Below are positions 1 through 5,574 of a DNA stretch of 11,990 nt, piece after piece. Source of the stretch: Candidatus Pacearchaeota archaeon ex4484_31 (lineage in GTDB: Archaea; Nanobdellota; Nanobdellia; Pacearchaeales; UBA284); contig NJDW01000014.1 in assembly GCA_002254805.1 (NCBI GenBank), forward strand, positions 1-11,990. Direction: 5' to 3'. The notes beneath the pieces were generated by a model, which searched no databases, had not been told where the DNA came from, and saw nothing but the letters and a program-made list of their open reading frames with translations. Numbering within the stretch: position 1 is the stretch's first letter; each line of letters begins with the position of its first letter. The position numbers and the translations under genes are program-made.

Positions 1-1
1 C

Positions 2-241
2 AGACAAACAAAACAGGTAGCTATGAAAAATGAAATGATTGCAAAAGAGCTTTGCGTTCTTTTAACAAGAGCAAGGAAAAATACTACTATAATCATAAAT
101 GAAGATGTTATCGTTGAAAAAAGCAACAATGATTTGATTGTCAAAAAAAATCAAGATGATGTTGGTTATTCTTATCCTTGTTATGCCAAAGGCTTTCAAA
201 TAAGGAATGAAAAAGGAAAAGTAATCATAGAAATAAAATGA
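2..241 (+). CDS. C-terminal part of a pilin-like protein, 5' end outside window
   Basis: The reading frame is open from base 2 to the TGA at 239-241, with no stop between the window edge and the first ATG (base 23). The gene therefore probably starts upstream and the 72 residues from that ATG are only its C-terminal part. I see a short charged helix-like stretch (KNEMIAKELCVLLTRARKN) followed by alternating hydrophobic/polar strands, which resembles the mature region of small archaeal type IV pilin-like proteins: a helix and then a beta-rich domain. No signal sequence is visible because the N-terminus is missing. Its stop overlaps the next start (ATGA at 238-241), so it is the first visible gene of a coupled four-gene cluster of similar small anchored proteins. 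The pilin reading is inferred from shape and neighbours, not from a recognised motif. Confidence 0.6.
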   Translation, partial: RQTKQVAMKNEMIAKELCVLLTRARKNTTIIINEDVIVEKSNNDLIVKKNQDDVGYSYPCYAKGFQIRNEKGKVIIEIK

Positions 242-690
242 AAAAAGCAAAAAAAGCTCAGCTTGGAAATGCAATAACATGGCTTTATAAATTTTTGATA
301 GTGATTGCTGTTGTTGGAAGTATCACGTATGTTATAGCTTCACATTATTCAAAAAAGATCGACATAAGAAACCTTGAGGCTTCAGCAATAAGCGAAAAGA
401 TTGTTGAATGTATAGTAGAAAAAGGGTTTGATAAAGTTTCAGAAAGTTCTATAAAAAATTGTCTTAAGCTAGATGAAAATGAAGTTTTTGTTAATGTTTC
501 TTTTCAAGATAAAACCATTACTTTTGGAAATGATTTTCTTGCTACTTTATGCAAATCTAAGGAAGAAGGAGTAAAGCTAACTTACTATCCTTGCTGCTTT
601 AAACAAAAACTGCTCTTGCTTGATCAACATAAAAAACTTTCAGAATTAAGCATATCTGTTTTTATCAAAAAGGTAAGAAAGAATTTGTAA
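238..690 (+). CDS. Small membrane-anchored protein with class III-like (prepilin) N-terminus
   Basis: 150 residues. The N-terminus is basic (MKKAKKAQLG) and is followed by one hydrophobic helix at about residues 14-35. This is the layout of archaeal class III signal sequences, where prepilin peptidase cuts after a small residue in a K-A-Q type site; cleavage is inferred. The rest is a soluble, probably outward-facing domain with five cysteines (C58, C75, C105, C119, C120), which could form disulfides. The start overlaps the upstream stop (ATGA), so translation is probably coupled. The next gene begins one base after this stop. It resembles unnamed archaeal proteins found in sets of two to four near pilus or secretion ATPases. 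I do not recognise a characterised family, and its role as a minor pseudopilin is inference. Confidence 0.85.
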   Translation: MKKAKKAQLGNAITWLYKFLIVIAVVGSITYVIASHYSKKIDIRNLEASAISEKIVECIVEKGFDKVSESSIKNCLKLDENEVFVNVSFQDKTITFGNDFLATLCKSKEEGVKLTYYPCCFKQKLLLLDQHKKLSELSISVFIKKVRKNL

Positions 691-691
691 A

Positions 692-1087
692 ATGAACAGG
701 AAGGCTCAGGCTGGAGAGGTAATGCAAGATACCGTAGCTTTGATCGTCATAGTGTTCCTTATCATAATACTTTTCATCTTTTCAAATAATCTAATAAAAG
801 ATTTTGGAAAGAAAGTGATCCAAATCAGTGAAAACGAAAAAAAGCTTTTTTCTATGCATACTTCTCTTTATTCCTTTTTACGATCACACACAAAGGTTCA
901 AGAAAATGAAGTAAGCGTAGCTGATTTGATAAGGCTTGCAAAAATTGATCCTCATTACCTTAGTTATCTATCACAAGAGAAAGAAAAACTTGATAAGCTT
1001 GGAACCTTGCTTATAGGTAAAGAAAGTGATTGCATATTCTATGTTCCATCAAATGAAACAATAGTAGTAGGTTTAAAAAATGAATAA
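692..1087 (+). CDS. Small class III signal-like protein, putative minor pseudopilin
   Basis: 131 residues. The N-terminus MNRKAQAGEVMQD contains the K-A-Q site typical of archaeal prepilin-like proteins and is followed by a strongly hydrophobic helix at about residues 14-32. The soluble part is helical at first, then contains a VSVADLIRLA segment, and ends with a short strand region bearing the only cysteine. Only one base separates its ATG from the preceding stop, and its last eight bases overlap the next gene, so it belongs to the same transcript. No strong ribosome binding site is seen before the start, consistent with coupling. The function is not known to me. Context and N-terminus suggest a component of a type IV pilus-like surface or secretion filament. 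Confidence 0.85.
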   Translation: MNRKAQAGEVMQDTVALIVIVFLIIILFIFSNNLIKDFGKKVIQISENEKKLFSMHTSLYSFLRSHTKVQENEVSVADLIRLAKIDPHYLSYLSQEKEKLDKLGTLLIGKESDCIFYVPSNETIVVGLKNE

Positions 1088-1847
1088 AAAAGCTGGTGCT
1101 TTTGCAATAGGAATGGTTTTAGCAATGATTGTGTTGGTGAGCCTAACCTTATATTCTATTTCTAAAAGCAATCAGGATGTTGAAAAAACGTTTAGTTTGA
1201 AAAACTTAACATCCCTCTATCTTGAAGCAGACAGAATAAGCTTTTACTTTAAAGAAGCTTCAAGACTTTCTGCTCACCAAGCTTTCTATGAGATAGTGAA
1301 AGATGCTGCAATAAACACAAGCAACAAGCTTTGTTTTTCTCAAAGTTATGAAGATAAAGAAATAATAATTTGGGATAAAAACTGTAAGCCTGAAATAAAT
1401 TTTCTGAAAGAAAGGTTTCTGCTAGAATATAAAAAGAACATAGCTAAATATGCTAAAAGATATCCAAAAGATGTTAAGTTTGAGATAGAAAGCTGGATGG
1501 AAAACGATAAAGTAGTTTCTAGACTTAAAGTAAAGTTAAATGAAAGAAACGAAAGGTATAACATTTCTTATAGCTTTGTCAAAGTATTTTATACAAACCT
1601 AACATCAGAATCAATAGTTCTAGAAGACTTTCCAGAAATCTATGAAAAGGTTAATGTAAAAAAAGAAAACAAAGAAAATATAGAAAATTGCTTTGGTTTA
1701 AGCTTTGAAAGATGGAAATGTAAAGCAAAAAGGATTGATGACAGTTATCTTTTTGAGCTCGAAACAAAAAATCCATATTTCTTCGAGCTTGATGGAAAAG
1801 AACATTTTGAAAACATAAGGCTTGTTTTTCTACTAAAGCAAGGATAA
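1080..1847 (+). CDS. Membrane-anchored extracytoplasmic protein, pilin cluster member
   Basis: 255 residues. It begins MNKKAGAFAIG and has a hydrophobic helix at about residues 7-27, then a long hydrophilic domain rich in Lys, Glu and aromatic residues with three cysteines visible in the soluble part near residues 81, 99 and 204. The short basic head, small residues and single helix again resemble a prepilin-type leader, although the K-A-G site is less typical than K-A-Q. The ATG lies eight bases inside the previous gene. It is the last gene of the cluster, and a new promoter follows its stop. I recognise no enzyme motif. It is likely exposed outside the cell and is the largest of the four co-transcribed anchored proteins; a structural or adhesive role in the filament is inference. 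Confidence 0.85.
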   Translation: MNKKAGAFAIGMVLAMIVLVSLTLYSISKSNQDVEKTFSLKNLTSLYLEADRISFYFKEASRLSAHQAFYEIVKDAAINTSNKLCFSQSYEDKEIIIWDKNCKPEINFLKERFLLEYKKNIAKYAKRYPKDVKFEIESWMENDKVVSRLKVKLNERNERYNISYSFVKVFYTNLTSESIVLEDFPEIYEKVNVKKENKENIENCFGLSFERWKCKAKRIDDSYLFELETKNPYFFELDGKEHFENIRLVFLLKQG

Positions 1848-1857
1848 ACTTAAAAAC
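1846..1857 (+). promoter_or_regulatory. TATA-like element for rpa
   Basis: The sequence AAACTTAAAAAC overlaps the stop of the upstream gene and is centred about 26 bases before the ATG at 1878. That is the usual distance from an archaeal TATA box to the transcription start, so the rpa message would be leaderless. A pyrimidine-rich tract (1860-1876) lies between the element and the start. Confidence 0.5.
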
Positions 1858-1877
1858 AAACCTCTCTTTTTCCTTTG

Positions 1878-2852
1878 ATGATAAAAGCAAACTATGAAGA
1901 GCTTGTAAAAAGGATAGCTGAACTAGCAAATGTTAGTGTTGATGAAATAAAAAAAAGAGTAGAGGAAAAAAGAGCTAGACTTAGTGGCTTGATCTCTGCT
2001 GAAGGAGCAGCGCAATTAGTTGCTGCTGAACTTGGAGTTTCCTTTGAAAACCAGCGTTTCAAGATAGCACAGTTATTGATAGGAATGAAGAAAGTCAATG
2101 TTGTAGGAAAAGTAATTGAGGTTTACCCAATAAAAAAATACATAAGAGGTGGTCAAGAAAATGAAATTGCAAGCTTTTTACTTGCAGATGAAACAGCAAG
2201 CATAAAAGTTGTTGTTTGGGACACAAACATAATTGAAAAAATAAAAAATAAAGAAATAAAGGAGAACTGTGTTGTAGAAATAAAAAATGCTGATGTTAGG
2301 GGAACAACAGCAAAAGAATTGCATCTAGGCTCAAGAGCTTCAATAGAATTAAGTGATGAAAAAATCGAAAAAGTTGTTTTGGAAGAATTTCTTCCTGAAA
2401 AAAAGCTTTGTGATGTAAATGCTGGAGAAAGAATAAACGTTAGGGCTTTTGTTGTACAGGCCTTTCAGCCAGCTTTTTTTTCTGTTTGTCCAGAATGTGG
2501 CTTAAGAATTAGCTATGAAAATGATAAGGCTGTATGTGTAAAGCACGGAACAGTTGTGCCAGAGAAAAGGGCTTTGCTAAGCATGATAATAGATGATGGA
2601 ACAGATAATCTAAGAGCAATAGCTTTTCACGAAGTGATATGCAAAATTTTAAAAATTTCGAAAGAAGACATCTTGAAGTTGCAGGAAAGTGATTTCTGGC
2701 TTGATAAAAAGTCTGAGCTTCTTGGTACTGAAATGATTTTTTCTGGAAGGGTAAGAAAAAACGTTCTTTTTGACAGGCTTGAGTTTGTGATAGAAAATGC
2801 AAGAGAAGTTGATGTAGAAAAACTTATAGAAAAGCTAAGCAAAAATTTATAA
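1878..2852 (+). CDS. rpa: Archaeal replication protein A (single-stranded DNA-binding protein)
   Basis: 324 residues from the ATG at 1878; a TTG three bases upstream is a less likely start. RPA coats single-stranded DNA during replication and repair and hands it to recombinases such as RadA. The visible order is an N-terminal helical region (about 1-60, with the VDEIKKRVEEKRARLSGLIS segment typical of archaeal RPA), a first OB fold (about 70-160, including FLLADETASIKVVVWD), a zinc finger with C204, C207, C220 and H223 (C-x2-C-x12-C-x2-H), and a second OB fold (about 230-312). The length suits a single-subunit archaeal RPA with one or two OB folds. The gene sits directly before radA, a sensible functional pairing, but radA has its own promoter. 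The C-terminal residues LIEKLSKNL form a short basic helix. Confidence 0.93.
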   Translation: MIKANYEELVKRIAELANVSVDEIKKRVEEKRARLSGLISAEGAAQLVAAELGVSFENQRFKIAQLLIGMKKVNVVGKVIEVYPIKKYIRGGQENEIASFLLADETASIKVVVWDTNIIEKIKNKEIKENCVVEIKNADVRGTTAKELHLGSRASIELSDEKIEKVVLEEFLPEKKLCDVNAGERINVRAFVVQAFQPAFFSVCPECGLRISYENDKAVCVKHGTVVPEKRALLSMIIDDGTDNLRAIAFHEVICKILKISKEDILKLQESDFWLDKKSELLGTEMIFSGRVRKNVLFDRLEFVIENAREVDVEKLIEKLSKNL

Positions 2853-2854
2853 GT
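2843..2854 (+). promoter_or_regulatory. TATA-like element for radA
   Basis: AAATTTATAAGT spans the last codons and stop of rpa and is centred about 26 bases before the radA ATG (2875). A T-rich tract follows (2861-2874). The distance implies a leaderless radA transcript. Confidence 0.55.
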
Positions 2855-2874
2855 AAAGGTTCTTTATTCTTTTT

Positions 2875-3831
2875 ATGGAAGAGAAAAAGATCAAACTAAC
2901 GGATTTGCCTGGCATTGGACAAGCTACAGCTTCAAAGTTAGAAAGTGCTGGTTATAGCGATTTGATGTCTATAGCTGTTATGAGTCCTGCGGATTTGGCT
3001 GCTATTGCTGAAATCAATGAAGGGGCTGCAAGAAAAGCCATAGTTGCTGCAAGAAAGATGCTTAAGCTTGGTTTTGAAAATGCTTCTGATTATCTAAAAA
3101 GAAGGGAAAAGATCTTTAAGATAACAACAGGAAGTAAAAACCTAGATAACTTGCTTGGTGGTGGCCTAGAAACAGCTGCTATAACAGAAGCTGCTGGTGC
3201 ATTTGGTTCAGGAAAAACACAGCTTGGTCATACTTTAGCTGTTAATGTTCAACTACCAAAAGAGAAGGGAGGAGCTAACGGAAAGGTTGTTTGGATAGAT
3301 ACTGAAAGCACCTTTAGGCCTGAAAGAATAAAGCAGATAGCTAAAGCCAAAGGCTTGGATCCTGAAAAAGCTCTGAAAAACATTTTTGTTGCAAGAGCAT
3401 TTAATGCAGACCATCAAATGTTGCTTGTTGATAAAATAAGAGATTTGCTTAAAGAAAATGAAAACATAAAGCTTGTTGTTGTTGATTCTGTTATTGCTCA
3501 TTTCAGAGCAGAATACGTTGGTAGAGGAATGCTCGCTGACAGGCAGCAAAAGCTGAACAGACATATGCATGACTTGATGAGGATTGCTCAAGCACATAAC
3601 CTGGCTGTTTACATAACAAATCAGGTAATGGCAAATCCTGCTGTTATGTTCGGAGACCCTACAACGCCTATAGGAGGCCATATAATTGCTCATGGTTCAA
3701 CCTATCGCTTGTATCTAAGAAAAGGAAAGAAAGATGCAAGGGTAGCAAAGCTTATAGATTCTCCGAATCTGCCAGAAGCTGAATGTGTATTTTACATAAC
3801 AGATAAAGGAATTTCAGACCAACCAAGTTAA
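2875..3831 (+). CDS. radA: RadA recombinase (archaeal RecA/Rad51)
   Basis: 318 residues, full length for archaeal RadA. It forms ATP-dependent filaments on single-stranded DNA and carries out strand exchange. Seen in order: helix-hairpin-helix DNA-binding domain (about 8-62, LPGIG at 11-15), the polymerisation linker (F67-x-x-A70), Walker A (GAFGSGKTQ, 108-116), the ATP-sensing WIDTESTFRPERI block (140-152, catalytic Glu probably E144), Walker B (LVVVD, 200-204), and the L2/C-terminal region with NQVMANP (249-255) and a conserved GGH (267-269). No intein is present. Oddity: the usual F-F-G-E-F before GSGKT reads A-A-G-A-F, so the normally conserved acidic residue of the P-loop is Ala109. Otherwise the core is intact, so activity is expected. 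The stop overlaps that of the convergent gene. Confidence 0.97.
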   Translation: MEEKKIKLTDLPGIGQATASKLESAGYSDLMSIAVMSPADLAAIAEINEGAARKAIVAARKMLKLGFENASDYLKRREKIFKITTGSKNLDNLLGGGLETAAITEAAGAFGSGKTQLGHTLAVNVQLPKEKGGANGKVVWIDTESTFRPERIKQIAKAKGLDPEKALKNIFVARAFNADHQMLLVDKIRDLLKENENIKLVVVDSVIAHFRAEYVGRGMLADRQQKLNRHMHDLMRIAQAHNLAVYITNQVMANPAVMFGDPTTPIGGHIIAHGSTYRLYLRKGKKDARVAKLIDSPNLPEAECVFYITDKGISDQPS

Positions 3832-4472
3832 GATTTCTTTCCTTTTTTCTTTCCTTTCTTCATTTCCTTTGTTAGCTCCTTAAGTTCCTTTACTGAACCA
3901 ACCAAAGGCTGTAAAACCTTTCCTAGGGTACTTTCAAGTGTTTCAACCTCAGATGTCAGTGTTTTTACACTCCTTCCATAGCTCTCTACTTTACTTAACA
4001 TTGCTGCTTGCAACTTATCCAATGCTATTTCAAGCCTTTTTACCCTTTCACTTAATTCATTCAATCTTGTTTCAAAATGTGCTTTCATCTCTGTGATGTC
4101 TCCAACCTTTGCTTTAAATTCCCGCCATTTTTCATTTATCACCTCTTCTGCTATTTCCTCTATCGTTTCAACAGATGCTTCAGTAGATGCTTCAAAAGAA
4201 GCTGAAGGAACTGAAGGAACAGAAGAAGCTGAAGGAGCTTGCTCTATCTCTCTTGGCTCTGGAAACTGAGCTTTTTGAGAAGGTTCTGGTACTTCCTCAA
4301 GGGTTTCGCCTGCTGTTTTAGCTAATTCAAGAGTAACTTTTGCTTGGTTCAAAGCATCTTCTATTTCAACAGAACCATAACCTTGATCTCTTAAGTAAGC
4401 TATTATCTCTGCTTCGCTATAACCTTGACTAAGCAGGTTTGCTACTTCTTCTACAAGTGCTTTTTTTACCAT
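3828..4472 (-). CDS. Coiled-coil protein with UBA-like N-terminus
   Basis: 214 residues. The first 45 or so form three short helices with a G-Y-S-x-x-E-I-I-x-Y-L pattern and a G-Y-G turn, like small UBA-type helical domains. A disordered, Pro/Ser/Glu/Ala-rich linker follows (about 55-105), then a long heptad-rich coiled coil (about 107-205) containing a LDKLQAAMLSKVESYG stretch, and a basic tail (KKGKKKGKKS). No signal or membrane helix is seen, so it is probably cytoplasmic. It is the second gene of a two-gene operon: its ATG overlaps the upstream stop by seven bases and a GAGG motif lies eight bases before the start. Similar coiled-coil proteins occur in DPANN genomes without known function. 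Location beside a secretion-type ATPase might suggest a cytoplasmic accessory role, loosely like archaellum ArlC/D/E; that is inference only. Confidence 0.85.
   Translation of the reverse strand: MVKKALVEEVANLLSQGYSEAEIIAYLRDQGYGSVEIEDALNQAKVTLELAKTAGETLEEVPEPSQKAQFPEPREIEQAPSASSVPSVPSASFEASTEASVETIEEIAEEVINEKWREFKAKVGDITEMKAHFETRLNELSERVKRLEIALDKLQAAMLSKVESYGRSVKTLTSEVETLESTLGKVLQPLVGSVKELKELTKEMKKGKKKGKKS
3834..3860 (+). terminator. T-rich tract after radA
   Basis: Right after the radA stop the plus strand is almost wholly T and C, with a run of six T at 3843-3848. Archaeal transcription ends at oligo-T tracts, so this could terminate radA. The same bases on the other strand code for the Lys-rich tail of the convergent protein, so the base bias may instead come from that coding need. 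Confidence 0.35.
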
Positions 4473-4831
4473 TCTTTTTTCCTCTTTTCTTCTTTTATAA
4501 TTTTTCTTACGTCTTCCTCTGTAACAAACTTTAATGGATCTAGCACTTTAAATAATCTTTCAAATGATTTAAGTTCTTCTCTTCTAACAAAATCAGAGCT
4601 CTCTTCTATTATATGCTTGATACTTTCTTTTAATCTTTCAAATTGATCATTTAACGAACGGGTTTTTTCTTTTAAACTTACTATTTCTTTTTTTATTTCC
4701 TCTGTTTCAGAAAGTACTGTTCTGTTCAATGCATCTAGCTTGTCTTTAAAAAGCCTTAGCCTTTCTTCTATATCTGAAATTCTTGCAGTAAACTCTGCAA
4801 GCAATGAAGAAACTTCGTTTTGATTTTCCAT
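4466..4831 (-). CDS. Small coiled-coil protein
   Basis: 121 residues, almost entirely helical. Residues about 5-80 show heptad-spaced Leu/Ile (an ISDIEERLRLFKDKL segment and after). The C-terminal part (about 81-121) has the pattern FVRREELKSFERLF then a proline break and FVTEEDVRKII, ending in a Lys/Arg-rich tail. No membrane helix or signal is seen. It is the first gene of the operon and its stop overlaps the start of the 214-residue coiled-coil gene, so the two products probably work together, perhaps as a hetero-oligomer. The ATG at 4831 lies about 20-26 bases after a TATA-like element, supporting this start. I do not recognise a characterised family; similar short coiled-coil proteins recur in small archaeal genomes. 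Confidence 0.83.
   Translation of the reverse strand: MENQNEVSSLLAEFTARISDIEERLRLFKDKLDALNRTVLSETEEIKKEIVSLKEKTRSLNDQFERLKESIKHIIEESSDFVRREELKSFERLFKVLDPLKFVTEEDVRKIIKEEKRKKEW
4481..4484 (-). promoter_or_regulatory. GAGG ribosome binding site inside upstream gene
   Basis: On the minus strand GAGG stands eight bases before the ATG at 4472, inside the end of the upstream coiled-coil gene. It is one of few good Shine-Dalgarno-like motifs in the window and supports reinitiation on the second gene of the operon. Confidence 0.4.
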
Positions 4832-4844
4832 TGTTTAATGAAAG

Positions 4845-4858
4845 ATTTAAACTTTAAA
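4845..4858 (-). promoter_or_regulatory. TATA-like element for the coiled-coil operon
   Basis: Read on the minus strand, TTTAAAGTTTAAAT precedes the ATG at 4831 by about 20-26 bases. It lies in a 77-base divergent intergenic region that also carries the plus-strand ATPase promoter. Confidence 0.45.
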
Positions 4859-4878
4859 ATACTTTCTAAAAGGAAAGA

Positions 4879-4889
4879 TTATTAAACTT
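4879..4889 (+). promoter_or_regulatory. TATA-like element for the secretion ATPase
   Basis: TTATTAAACTT is centred about 26 bases before the ATG at 4909. A T-rich stretch (4890-4904) follows. The spacing again suggests a leaderless message. This and the minus-strand element are about 30 bases apart, so the two transcripts diverge from a shared region. Confidence 0.5.
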
Positions 4890-4908
4890 CTATTTTCTCT
4901 TTTTAAAG

Positions 4909-5574
4909 ATGATGTTCAAAAAAGGGGCGAAGCTTTACAGCTATGAAGTTGTTAGGGAAGCTGGAAAGGACGTTTTGTATGTTAATTTTTTGGGAGCTCC
5001 GTTTGTTCCAAGCATTGCTGATTCAGCTTCTGTGATGGCAAGAACAATAGATATGTTGATAGAAGCCCCGAACGTTTCAAGAATTGTTTTTGTACAACAA
5101 AGAAACTATTGCTATGACCTACATCAAGTTTCCTTGCTTAGTGAAATCGCACAGCTTTATGTTTACTTGATAAGGCAAGAAAAGGTTTTGGAAGCTAAAA
5201 AACTAGCTACAGGAAAATGTACAAAATATTTACCTCAAAGGTATGATACTATGCGTTATCTTGTTCTTGTTTTGTTAAAGCAAGATCCTATAGGCTGTTA
5301 TGTTGAAGCTAAAAGAATTTTAAGGGAAGAAAAAATTTTTGCAAGAAAGTTGCCAGAAAATGAAAAGGCTTGTGAAAATGCTTACATAAGGCTTCTTGAA
5401 AAAATAGTATCTTTACTTGAAGCTACAAAACTGATAAAAAAAGTAAAGAACAAGCTTGAAGGTTACAGACTTGGAAGCAGAGAACTTTATTCTGAAATTT
5501 TTAGACCAGAGATATTGCCGAACTTTACCTTTACTAGCCAAAAGCAGAAGAATTTGTTGATCCTGAAAGAATAA
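4909..5574 (+). CDS. N-terminal fragment of a split type II/IV secretion ATPase
   Basis: 221 residues (ATG ATG at 4909/4912). It matches the N-terminal domain of archaeal GspE/VirB11-like secretion ATPases and ends with the family-like RPEILPNFTFT block (residues 199-209). After T209 (base 5535) the frame gives 12 unrelated residues and a TAA, while the continuation of the family sequence appears one frame over, directly after a TAG at 5535-5537. From my knowledge of the family, about 60-70 residues normally lie between these two blocks, so a linker segment seems deleted along with the frame. This fragment carries no P-loop and cannot hydrolyse ATP alone. The rest of the domain looks conserved, so the break is recent, an assembly artefact, or the two halves are made as separate chains. 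The promoter and start look normal. Confidence 0.8.
   Translation: MMFKKGAKLYSYEVVREAGKDVLYVNFLGAPFVPSIADSASVMARTIDMLIEAPNVSRIVFVQQRNYCYDLHQVSLLSEIAQLYVYLIRQEKVLEAKKLATGKCTKYLPQRYDTMRYLVLVLLKQDPIGCYVEAKRILREEKIFARKLPENEKACENAYIRLLEKIVSLLEATKLIKKVKNKLEGYRLGSRELYSEIFRPEILPNFTFTSQKQKNLLILKE

Noticed and set aside
1651..1929. 92-codon minus-strand frame across the end of the pilin cluster and the rpa start
   Set aside because: It covers a promoter and two plus-strand genes and has no recognisable content.
3190..3230. Intein insertion at the RadA P-loop, a common site
   Set aside because: The RadA frame runs straight through the P-loop at normal length, with no extra sequence.
3253..3693. 146-codon minus-strand frame inside radA
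   Set aside because: It lies opposite the conserved RadA ATPase core, and its translation is a Cys/His/Asn-rich mixture without domain features.
3690..3705. tRNA T-loop-like GGTTCAACC
   Set aside because: It is inside the conserved RadA C-terminal coding region, and no acceptor or anticodon stems can be formed around it that I can see.
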